Shown piece after piece: positions 1-5,107 of a DNA stretch of 5,107 nucleotides. Source of the DNA: an uncultured Lachnospiraceae bacterium (GTDB lineage: Bacteria; Bacillota; Clostridia; Lachnospirales; Lachnospiraceae); NCBI GenBank assembly GCA_902767065.1, contig CACXFW010000308.1:1-5107 (forward strand), written 5' to 3'. Position numbers and translations under genes: made by a program. Under the pieces are notes generated by a model that was not told the DNA's origin, did not search any database, and worked only from the letters and a program-made list of their open reading frames with translations. The first letter of the stretch is position 1. Every line of letters begins with the position of its first letter.

Positions 1-2
1 CC

Positions 3-66
3 CCTGGAACCGCTCAGATCCGTCAGATAAGCAAGCTTATCTGACTGGATCATGAGCAATTCCAGG
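3..66. repeat. Long imperfect hairpin upstream of the zinc-ribbon gene
   Basis: Four stacked arms pair almost continuously. CCTGGAA (3-9) pairs with TTCCAGG (60-66), GCTCA (12-16) with TGAGC (53-57), GATCC (17-21) with GGATC (47-51), and GTCAGATAAG (22-31) with CTTATCTGAC (36-45) around a CAAG loop. The interruptions are one small internal loop (10-11/58-59) and single-base bulges at 52 and 46, giving about 27 base pairs in 64 nt. No T-run follows on the + strand, so it is not a textbook intrinsic terminator. It could end the gene left of the window, act as an operator, or be a folded 5' leader. I found no convincing sigma-70 promoter between it and the gene at 114. Confidence 0.75.
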
Positions 67-113
67 AGGTGCTGAATAATTACCATAAACTATCGTTTAC
101 AGAGGAGAAGCAT

Positions 114-1283
114 ATGGCACAGCAAACGGTGAATTATAAATGCCCATCCTGCGGCGGGCCCTTGCACTTTGATTCTGATAAGGGGAAACTGAAGTGCGAT
201 TACTGCCTGTCCGTGTATTCCCCGAATGAGATCGCGAAGATGTACGGTGATCAGCAGGATCTGCACGCAGGAAAGCAGAAAGTTGAATTCGACGAGGAGT
301 CGCAGGCAGATGTCCTGACCAGAAAAGAGGATGCGATCCAGGTCGGGGGGAAGTGGGATTCCTCGACGATCCCGGCGGACTGGGGCGAAGACTCCGCCAA
401 TATGGTCGCGTATTCCTGCCCCAGCTGCGGAGGCGAGATCCTGGCCGAAGCCACCACAGCGGCGACATCCTGCCCGTATTGTGGGAATCCGACCATCATT
501 CCTGCCAAGCTGAGCGGTGCGATGCGCCCGCAGTACATCATTCCGTTCAAGCTGGATCAGAAGGCGGCGATGGAAGCTTACAAGAAGCACTGCAAGGGAA
601 AGATCCTGCTTCCCAAAACATTTGCCGCAAACAGCACGGTCGAGAAGCTTCGCGGGATCTATGTTCCCTTCTGGCTGTTTGACAGCCATGTGAGCGGCGA
701 CTATTCGTTCCTCGGTGAGATCTCTTCCTCCCACCGGGAGGGAGACTACATCGTGACGAGGACCCGGCAGTTTTCCATCCGCAGGTCCCTGGAGCTTGGC
801 TTCGAAATGATCCCTGCGGACGCATCCCGCAATATGCCGGATGACCTGATGGACAGCCTGGAGCCTTATGACTATTCGCAGATGCAGGTTTTCTCCACCT
901 CCTATCTGCCGGGATATCTTGCGGACCGGAGCGATGTTTCGATTGAGGAAAGCTCCGAGCGCGCAAAAAACCGGGCGGTTGTGAGCGCGCAGAACATTGC
1001 GTTTATGGATGCGCGCAAGGGCCCTTATACCAGCGTGCTTCCCTACGGCAGCAGTGTTTCCTTTGAGAAGGGGCAGGTCCATTACGCCCTCCTGCCGGTG
1101 TACATCCTGAAGGTGGCCTGGAACGGCAATAACTATCTGTACGCCATGAACGGAGAGACAGGGAAGTTCGTCGGAGACCTTCCGGTGGATAAGGGACGGT
1201 TCTTCTTCCTGTTCGGCGGCACAGCCGGAGTATTGTTTATCGTGTTCTATCTGATCGTCCAGATGATTCTGGGATGGTTCTAA
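114..1283 (+). CDS. Membrane-anchored protein with two zinc ribbons (TFIIB-type zinc ribbon-containing protein)
   Basis: This encodes 389 residues. The ATG at 114 is chosen because GAGGAG (102-107) lies six bases upstream and the protein then begins just before its first zinc ribbon. The in-frame GTG at 69 sits on top of its own Shine-Dalgarno sequence and would only add 15 unrelated residues. Two zinc ribbons are visible: C10/C13 with C28/C31 (CPSC and CDYC), and C102/C105 with C120/C123 (CPSC and CPYC). They are separated by a charged linker. The middle (about 130-350) is a globular region with the motifs YVPFWLFD (183-190) and LLPVYIL (326-332). The C-terminus (about 363-388) is one hydrophobic membrane segment. 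There is no signal peptide, so the soluble part should face the cytoplasm, tail-anchored. The ribbons may bind nucleic acid or protein; this is family-level inference. No enzyme active site is recognised. It is the first gene of a tight pair with the TPM-domain gene, and related proteins of this type in Clostridia are usually annotated only as zinc-ribbon proteins. Confidence 0.9.
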   Translation: MAQQTVNYKCPSCGGPLHFDSDKGKLKCDYCLSVYSPNEIAKMYGDQQDLHAGKQKVEFDEESQADVLTRKEDAIQVGGKWDSSTIPADWGEDSANMVAYSCPSCGGEILAEATTAATSCPYCGNPTIIPAKLSGAMRPQYIIPFKLDQKAAMEAYKKHCKGKILLPKTFAANSTVEKLRGIYVPFWLFDSHVSGDYSFLGEISSSHREGDYIVTRTRQFSIRRSLELGFEMIPADASRNMPDDLMDSLEPYDYSQMQVFSTSYLPGYLADRSDVSIEESSERAKNRAVVSAQNIAFMDARKGPYTSVLPYGSSVSFEKGQVHYALLPVYILKVAWNGNNYLYAMNGETGKFVGDLPVDKGRFFFLFGGTAGVLFIVFYLIVQMILGWF

Positions 1284-1289
1284 GGAGGG
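1282..1289 (+). promoter_or_regulatory. Shine-Dalgarno sequence overlapping the upstream stop codon
   Basis: AAGGAGGG begins inside the TAA stop (1281-1283) of the zinc-ribbon gene and lies six bases before the ATG at 1296. Ribosomes finishing the first gene therefore end on the binding site of the second, the usual arrangement for translational coupling. Confidence 0.8.
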
Positions 1290-1295
1290 ACGGTT

Positions 1296-2876
1296 ATGAA
1301 GTATATCAGAAGATTCGGGATGGCTCTTGTGATGATTGCTGCGGTCCTTCTCCTTGGCGCAGGGATGGTGTATGCCTCGGAGGAAAGCGTCCTCGGAAAG
1401 TATGACGCCAAAGAGTGCTGGAACCAGGACGGGTCTTATCACTGCGAGGAGGATTACCTTATTCTGGATCAGGGCGGAAACGGAGAGATCCGGTTCAATG
1501 ATTCCATTTATTCCGTGACATGGGAGCTGGATGGCAACACCCTGACGATCGAGGATGAAGAGGGAGAGTCTGATACCGGAACGTTAAAGGACGGCGTGAT
1601 TGAGATCTCCTATGTCGGCTATGAATATATCTTTGCCAGGGAAGGGGCTTATACCGCAGCGTCTTCCCTGGATTCAGACCAGGCGCTGAGCACTCTTCCG
1701 GAGGAGGACGAAGAACAGGATTCTGCCGGATCGCCTTCGGATTCATCACAGAGCGCGGTTCCCCTTTCCTCCCTGAAGGAGGGGGATGAGCCTCTTGTCT
1801 TTGAAGCCACGGAACGGGAAAACGTCAGCGGCGCTTCCGGGCCCACGGAAGACAATTCCGTATGGAGGCTGGATTATATCGCGATGAACGGCGACGGAAC
1901 CGGCGTGTTCCTGTTCAACAAGGCTGCTTTTTCGATCCGGTGGAAGCTGGATGGAGAGAGCTATTCCTTCGTTGACCATAAGGGAAATGAATTCAACGGA
2001 TCCCTGACAGGAAACAGGATCTCCGGCGTTTACGGACAGTACCGCTATACCTTTGAACAGAAAGGGCGGATGGTTCCTGCGTACCGCCTGTCCCAGGAGG
2101 ACTGGGGGAAGGATCTTGACCCGGTTGTGGACCAGGCAGGCGTCCTGACAAAGGCACAGCTGGAGGAATTCTCCAGGAAAGCCCGGGAGCTGAAGGATCA
2201 GTATGACGTTGGAGTCTACATTGTGCTGGTCGACAGGAGGGATGATTATACCTGGACGAACAGTATCGAGACGCTGGGAGAGGAGATCCGCTCCGGGTAT
2301 TCCATCGGAGTCGGCCCGACCGAAAAGAAGAAGGCCCATGAAGAAGGGGCGAATGAGGACTGGAAGGATTCCGTCCTTTTGACCGTTGCGTTTGATGTGC
2401 GCAAATATGACATCTGCATCTCCGGAGACTATGCCGTCTGGGCGTTCCCGGAGAAAGCACGCGAGATGAACCGGGATCAGTTCGTCGACGATTTCAGGGA
2501 CGATGAGTGGGCAGCCGGAATCGGGGATTATCTGGACGGAGTCGAGAAGGTCCTGAAGGTTGCGTCCAAGGGACATGCTTACAGCTTTCGCTACACGACA
2601 AATGGCTTTCTGATCGGGCTTGCTGTATCGATCGGCCTGGCGCTTCTGTTCGCTTACGGAATCGCAGCGCTCATGCGCTCTTCCATGAAGGATACGCGGG
2701 TTGCGCAGAACGCGGCATCCTATGTATCCGGCAACCAGATCCGCTTCACGCGCAGGGAAGACCACTATATCCGGACACTTGTGTCCAGAGTGTACAGCCC
2801 AAGGGAAAAGAGCAGTTCCTCAGGAGGCGGCGGTTCTTCTTCGAGCGGAAGCTCGCACACCAGCGGATCGTTCTGA
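1296..2876 (+). CDS. Secreted, membrane-anchored TPM-domain protein with duplicated N-terminal domain
   Basis: This encodes 526 residues. The N-terminus is a signal peptide: basic MKYIRR, hydrophobic core 8-24, likely cleavage after VYA (27). Residues 33-117 and 188-258 are two copies of one beta-rich domain. Residues 54-117 and 194-257 align without gaps with about 20 identities in 64, including the shared W..LDG core. A Ser/Asp/Glu-rich linker (about 120-187) joins them. Residues about 270-425 resemble the TPM domain (YgcG/Psb32/MOLO-1 type), with VVDQAGVLT near its start, YDVGVYIVLVD in the core, then SVLLTVAFDVRKYDICISG. A membrane helix follows at about 437-460, then a basic stretch and a Ser/Gly tail (506-526) of the kind many TPM proteins carry. 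The TPM domain is probably outside the membrane and the tail cytoplasmic. Biochemical function in bacteria is unsettled, and a phosphatase activity reported for a plant member should not be assumed. The segment after ISG (378-400) is divergent and I cannot identify the usual acidic residues with confidence. Confidence 0.85.
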   Translation: MKYIRRFGMALVMIAAVLLLGAGMVYASEESVLGKYDAKECWNQDGSYHCEEDYLILDQGGNGEIRFNDSIYSVTWELDGNTLTIEDEEGESDTGTLKDGVIEISYVGYEYIFAREGAYTAASSLDSDQALSTLPEEDEEQDSAGSPSDSSQSAVPLSSLKEGDEPLVFEATERENVSGASGPTEDNSVWRLDYIAMNGDGTGVFLFNKAAFSIRWKLDGESYSFVDHKGNEFNGSLTGNRISGVYGQYRYTFEQKGRMVPAYRLSQEDWGKDLDPVVDQAGVLTKAQLEEFSRKARELKDQYDVGVYIVLVDRRDDYTWTNSIETLGEEIRSGYSIGVGPTEKKKAHEEGANEDWKDSVLLTVAFDVRKYDICISGDYAVWAFPEKAREMNRDQFVDDFRDDEWAAGIGDYLDGVEKVLKVASKGHAYSFRYTTNGFLIGLAVSIGLALLFAYGIAALMRSSMKDTRVAQNAASYVSGNQIRFTRREDHYIRTLVSRVYSPREKSSSSGGGGSSSSGSSHTSGSF

Positions 2877-2879
2877 CGA

Positions 2880-2893
2880 TGCCCGGAAGGGCA
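2880..2893. repeat. Small GNRA-type hairpin after the TPM gene stop
   Basis: TGCCC (2880-2884) pairs with GGGCA (2889-2893) around a GGAA loop, which fits the GNRA tetraloop class. It lies four bases after the stop codon of the TPM gene, so it would be in the 3' untranslated end of that mRNA. It is short and may be coincidental, but together with the larger hairpin at 2901 it could protect or end the transcript. Confidence 0.5.
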
Positions 2894-2900
2894 GGATGCT

Positions 2901-2940
2901 CCCGGCCGGCGCAATGTCCCATCATTGCATCACGGCCGGG
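2901..2940 (+). terminator. GC-rich terminator-like hairpin without a U-tract
   Basis: CCCGGCCG (2901-2908) pairs with CGGCCGGG (2933-2940), and inside it GCAATG (2911-2916) pairs with CATTGC (2923-2928) around a six-base loop. It begins 24 bases after the TPM gene stop and is strong enough to end transcription of the upstream pair. The bases that follow are CAAATGATAT, not a T-run, and the other strand has no T-run either. It is therefore a non-canonical terminator or an RNA-stabilising structure. The -35 box of the apt promoter lies within its 3' half. Confidence 0.45.
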
Positions 2941-2953
2941 CAAATGATATACT
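2925..2953 (+). promoter_or_regulatory. Sigma-70-type promoter with extended -10, reading into the apt leader
   Basis: A -35 box TTGCAT (2925-2930, four of six bases matching TTGACA) is followed after exactly 17 bases by a -10 box TATACT (2948-2953, five of six matching TATAAT). The -10 is preceded by TGA, giving the TG-n extension that strengthens such promoters. The expected start of transcription is about 2959-2961, one to three bases before the inverted-repeat element begins. This would produce an apt-rel mRNA with a leader of roughly 255 nt. Confidence 0.7.
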
Positions 2954-2961
2954 GAAGCATG

Positions 2962-3160
2962 TGTTACTATTCACAGCCTGTCTGCCTGCGAAGGTGGATG
3001 CGTCATGCTTGCATGTAAGCAGCCATCTTCAAAGGCAGACAAGGCCTGCGAAGCAGAAACCTCCCCCCATAACCTCAGACAGGAGCGTCGTAAGACGCGG
3101 CATATGTGCGAAGCACGGATGGTCTGAGGTCTGTGGGGGGAGGGGCTGTGAATAGTAACA
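2962..3160. repeat. 199-nt structured element bounded by a perfect 17-bp inverted repeat
   Basis: The ends TGTTACTATTCACAGCC (2962-2978) and GGCTGTGAATAGTAACA (3144-3160) are perfect reverse complements. Inside, three separate stems branch off. Stem 1: 2979-2987 with 3033-3041 (9 bp), continuing as 2990-2997 with 3023-3030 (8 bp, one G-T) and 3006-3010 with 3017-3021. Stem 2: CTGC-GAA-GCAG (3046-3056). Stem 3: CCTCCCCCCA (3060-3069) with TGGGGGGAGG (3134-3143), then ACCTCAGAC (3072-3080) with GTCTGAGGT (3122-3130). Stem 3 is capped by a GCGTC/GACGC hairpin with a GTAA loop (3085-3098) and a GTGC-GAA-GCAC hairpin (3106-3116). The result is a closed multibranch junction with little unpaired sequence. 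No credible protein is encoded. It may be an intergenic MITE-like repeat, a non-coding RNA, or a structured leader of apt; the sequence alone does not decide. I do not match it to a named riboswitch class. Confidence 0.8.
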
Positions 3161-3202
3161 AACATGTGTTTTACGGCACTTATACGCTCTTGGCGCCAGA
3201 TG

Positions 3203-3209
3203 AAGGAGG
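3203..3209 (+). promoter_or_regulatory. Shine-Dalgarno sequence deciding the apt start
   Basis: AAGGAGG (3203-3209) lies seven bases before the ATG at 3217 and only four before the adjacent in-frame ATG at 3214. The spacing favours 3217, which also gives the MKKIEDY start usual for clostridial APT proteins. Initiation at 3214 would add one methionine. Confidence 0.75.
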
Positions 3210-3216
3210 CCTGATG

Positions 3217-3744
3217 ATGAAGAAAATAGAGGATTATGTAAGGACGATACCGGACTTTCCGGAACCCGGGATCATGTTTCGTGACGTGACCAGTGTTCTT
3301 GCGGACGCGGATGGGCTCAGGCTTGCCATCGATGAGATGCAGAAGCTGATCGGAGATCCGCAGGACGTGGATGTGATTGTGGGTCTGGAGTCCCGCGGTT
3401 TTATTTTCGGAATGCCTCTGGCGTACAATCTGCACAAGCCCTTTGTGCTGGTACGGAAGAAGGGAAAGCTTCCCTGCGAGACCATTGATGAGACCTATGA
3501 TCTGGAATATGGATCCGCTACGATTGAGATGCATAAGGATTCCATCCGGCCCGGTCAGAAGGTCGTGGTGGTGGATGACCTGATCGCGACGGGCGGAACG
3601 GTTGCCGCGGCGGCCAGGCTGATTGAGAAGCTGGGAGGCACGGTGGAAAAGTGTGTCTTCCTGATAGAGCTTGCGGGACTGAACGGAAGAAAAAAGCTGG
3701 AAGGATATGACGTACAGGCGGTCATTTCCTACGAAGGAAAGTAA
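3217..3744 (+). CDS. apt: Adenine phosphoribosyltransferase
   Basis: This encodes 175 residues, the usual length for the family. The cytoplasmic enzyme converts adenine and PRPP to AMP and pyrophosphate in purine salvage. The family start is seen at residues 10-29 (TIPDFPEPGI followed by MFRDVTSVLA). ESRGFIFG lies at 58-65. The conserved RKKGKLP segment (80-86) leads into the flexible loop that closes over the active site. The PRPP-binding motif VVVVDDLIATGGT is at 116-128, with both acidic residues (D120, D121) and the TGGT turn intact. A longer frame opens upstream (ATG 3106, GTG 3148), but those starts fall within the structured element and add residues that other APTs lack. The gene ends in tandem in-frame stops (3742-3747). 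rel follows after 23 bases, a pairing conserved in many Firmicutes. The promoter at 2925-2953 and the structured leader probably drive both genes. Confidence 0.97.
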   Translation: MKKIEDYVRTIPDFPEPGIMFRDVTSVLADADGLRLAIDEMQKLIGDPQDVDVIVGLESRGFIFGMPLAYNLHKPFVLVRKKGKLPCETIDETYDLEYGSATIEMHKDSIRPGQKVVVVDDLIATGGTVAAAARLIEKLGGTVEKCVFLIELAGLNGRKKLEGYDVQAVISYEGK

Positions 3745-3767
3745 TAAGGGACTTGGGCAGGTCTTGT

Positions 3768-5107
3768 ATGGCAGAGGATATCATTCAGGCGAAGGAAGCC
3801 GGGACAAAACTGAATAAGGAATCTTCGGCTTCGGACTTCGCAATGGAGGACCGGAAGCTTTCTGATGCGGAGAGATTCCAGATCCGGAGAGCTGATTCCT
3901 CTGCCAAGGCCATGCAGGATTTTACCGGTCCGGAGGAACTGTACGGAGAGCTTGTGGCCGGGATCAGGAAGTACCACCCGTCCGGGGACATTTCCATCAT
4001 CGAGAAGGCATACCGGATCGCGTATGATGCCCATAAGGACCAGAAGAGAAAGTCCGGGGAGCCTTATATCATTCATCCTCTGTGCGTCGCGATTATCCTG
4101 GCGGACCTTGAACTGGACAAGGAAACGATCGTCTCAGGGCTTCTGCACGATGTTGTGGAAGACACGATCATGACAGAGGAGGAGATCCGCGAACAGTTCG
4201 GGCCGGAGGTCGCGCTTCTGGTGGATGGCGTGACGAAGCTCGGAAGGCTGAATTATTCTGCCGACAAGCTGGACACGCAGGCGGAGAACCTCAGGAAGAT
4301 GTTCCTGGCGATGGCGAAGGATATCCGTGTCATCCTCATCAAGCTTGCCGACCGGCTGCACAATATGCGGACGCTCAAGTATATGCGCCCGGAGAAGCAG
4401 AAGGAGAAGGCGAGGGAGACAAGGGAGATCTATGCACCGATCGCCCAGCGTCTCGGAATCAGCAAGATCAAGGTTGAGCTTGATGATCTGTCCCTGAAAT
4501 ATCTCGAGCCCGAGGTCTATTATGATCTCGTGGAGAAGGTCTCCCTGAAAAAGGGAGAACGGCAGTCCTTTATCGATGAGATCGTGCGCAATGTGGAAGT
4601 GCATGTCAGCAAGGCGGGGATTCACGCCGAGATCTACGGACGCGCGAAGCATCTGTTTTCCATTTACAAGAAGATGGTGAACCAGGGCAAGACGATCGAC
4701 CAGATCTACGATCTGTTTGCCGTGCGCATCATCGTGGACACGGTAAGGGACTGTTACGGAGCGCTCGGTGTGATCCATGAGATGTACAAGCCTGTTCCGG
4801 GACGGTTCAAGGACTACATCGCGATGCCGAAGCAGAATATGTATCAATCGCTCCACACCACGCTGATCGGGCCGGGCGGGACGCCGTTTGAGATCCAGAT
4901 CCGGACGTTTGAGATGCACCGGGTCGCGGAATATGGTATCGCGGCGCACTGGAAGTACAAGGAAGCTTCGGATGGGAAGAAGGTCAGCAGCCAGCAGCAG
5001 GAGGAGGCAAAGCTTGCCTGGCTTCGGCAGATCCTGGAGTGGCAGCAGGAGTCAGACAACCAGGAATTTCTGTCTTTGCTCAAGAGCGACCTGAATCTGT
5101 TCAATGA
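3768..5107 (+). CDS. rel: Bifunctional (p)ppGpp synthetase/hydrolase, Rel/SpoT family (3' end beyond window)
   Basis: The first 446 codons are present with no frame break; a complete Rel is usually about 730-780 residues. The hydrolase half has its HD-domain residues: H103, H127-D128, E131-D132 (HDVVEDT) and D195/N199 (LADRLHNM). The synthetase half shows YDLFAVRII (314-322), CYGALGVIHEMYKPVPGRFK (329-348), NMYQSLHTT (357-365) and EIQIRT (375-380) with the expected catalytic glutamate E375. R346-F347-K348-D349 is the RxKD signature of bifunctional enzymes; RelA-only synthetases carry ExDD. The TGS, helical and ACT regulatory domains would lie beyond the window. The ATG at 3768 has only a weak GGGCAGG site (3755-3761), so translation may partly depend on ribosomes leaving apt. 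It gives an N-terminal extension of about 50 residues relative to the Streptococcus Rel; the internal ATGs at 3843 and 3912 lack better binding sites. Rel controls the stringent response to amino-acid starvation. Confidence 0.96.
   Translation, partial: MAEDIIQAKEAGTKLNKESSASDFAMEDRKLSDAERFQIRRADSSAKAMQDFTGPEELYGELVAGIRKYHPSGDISIIEKAYRIAYDAHKDQKRKSGEPYIIHPLCVAIILADLELDKETIVSGLLHDVVEDTIMTEEEIREQFGPEVALLVDGVTKLGRLNYSADKLDTQAENLRKMFLAMAKDIRVILIKLADRLHNMRTLKYMRPEKQKEKARETREIYAPIAQRLGISKIKVELDDLSLKYLEPEVYYDLVEKVSLKKGERQSFIDEIVRNVEVHVSKAGIHAEIYGRAKHLFSIYKKMVNQGKTIDQIYDLFAVRIIVDTVRDCYGALGVIHEMYKPVPGRFKDYIAMPKQNMYQSLHTTLIGPGGTPFEIQIRTFEMHRVAEYGIAAHWKYKEASDGKKVSSQQQEEAKLAWLRQILEWQQESDNQEFLSLLKSDLNLFN

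Noticed and set aside
86..99. A TAAAC-TATC-GTTTA mini-hairpin just before the zinc-ribbon gene's ribosome binding site.
   Set aside because: It is only five AT-rich base pairs, weak and expected by chance.
90..1442. A 450-codon open frame on the minus strand across the zinc-ribbon gene and the start of the TPM gene.
   Set aside because: It is the antisense shadow of two well-supported genes, runs across their junction, and its translation is Arg/His/Ile-rich with no recognisable domain.
1746..2765. A 339-codon open frame on the minus strand inside the TPM gene.
   Set aside because: The + strand frame has a signal peptide, internal repeat, TPM domain and membrane helix, while the minus frame has no comparable protein features. 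It is explained by codon bias.
2507..3155. Several short open frames through 2507-3155 that cross the intergenic region.
   Set aside because: Their translations are Arg/Pro/Cys-rich shadows of the TPM gene or read through perfect hairpins. None has a good ribosome binding site or a recognisable product.
2962..3160. The possibility that the structured element is a ykkC-type (ppGpp/PRPP), purine or T-box riboswitch, suggested by its position before apt and rel.
   Set aside because: I see none of the hallmark conserved blocks of those classes, and the perfect terminal inverted repeat is not typical of them.
3106..3213. Extending apt upstream to ATG 3106 or GTG 3148.
   Set aside because: Both starts fall in the structured element, the added residues do not look like APT, and AAGGAGG at 3203-3209 with ATG 3217 is a much better start. 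The G-rich stretch before GTG 3148 is explained by stem pairing.
4134..4949. A 271-codon open frame on the minus strand inside rel.
   Set aside because: It lies entirely under the conserved catalytic region of Rel and its translation shows no family motif.

Overview
The window reads as chromosomal DNA from a mid-to-high GC member of the Clostridia, most likely Lachnospiraceae. The inference rests on strong AGGAGG-type ribosome binding sites, the apt-rel gene order that is common in Firmicutes, and the style of the Rel protein (RFKD synthetase motif, intact HD hydrolase motif, N-terminal extension). The genus cannot be named from the sequence. All four genes are on the + strand. I see no tRNA, rRNA, CRISPR array, insertion sequence with a transposase, or phage gene.

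Layout. Positions 1-113 are a leader holding a long imperfect hairpin (3-66) and a Shine-Dalgarno sequence with no start codon in range. Positions 114-1283 encode a membrane-anchored protein with two four-cysteine zinc ribbons. Twelve bases later, 1296-2876 encodes a secreted, membrane-anchored TPM-domain protein whose N-terminal part is an internally duplicated beta-rich domain. The two genes look like a translationally coupled pair. Positions 2877-3216 are an unusually structured intergenic region. It holds a small GNRA hairpin, a GC-rich terminator-like hairpin, and an extended -10 promoter whose -35 lies inside that hairpin. These are followed by a 199-nt element closed by a perfect 17-bp inverted repeat and packed with nested hairpins. 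Positions 3217-3744 encode adenine phosphoribosyltransferase (apt). From 3768 to the window end runs the first 446 codons of a bifunctional (p)ppGpp synthetase/hydrolase (rel).

How the parts fit. apt makes AMP from adenine and PRPP. Rel makes and degrades (p)ppGpp from GTP/GDP and ATP, and (p)ppGpp is known to restrain purine metabolism, so the pair links purine salvage to the stringent response. The predicted promoter would start transcription at the base of the structured element, making the element the 5' leader of the apt-rel mRNA. Whether it is a cis-regulatory RNA, a dispersed inverted-repeat element that landed there, or both cannot be settled from this window; it is the most interesting feature here. 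The zinc-ribbon/TPM pair has no assigned function and probably acts at the cell envelope.
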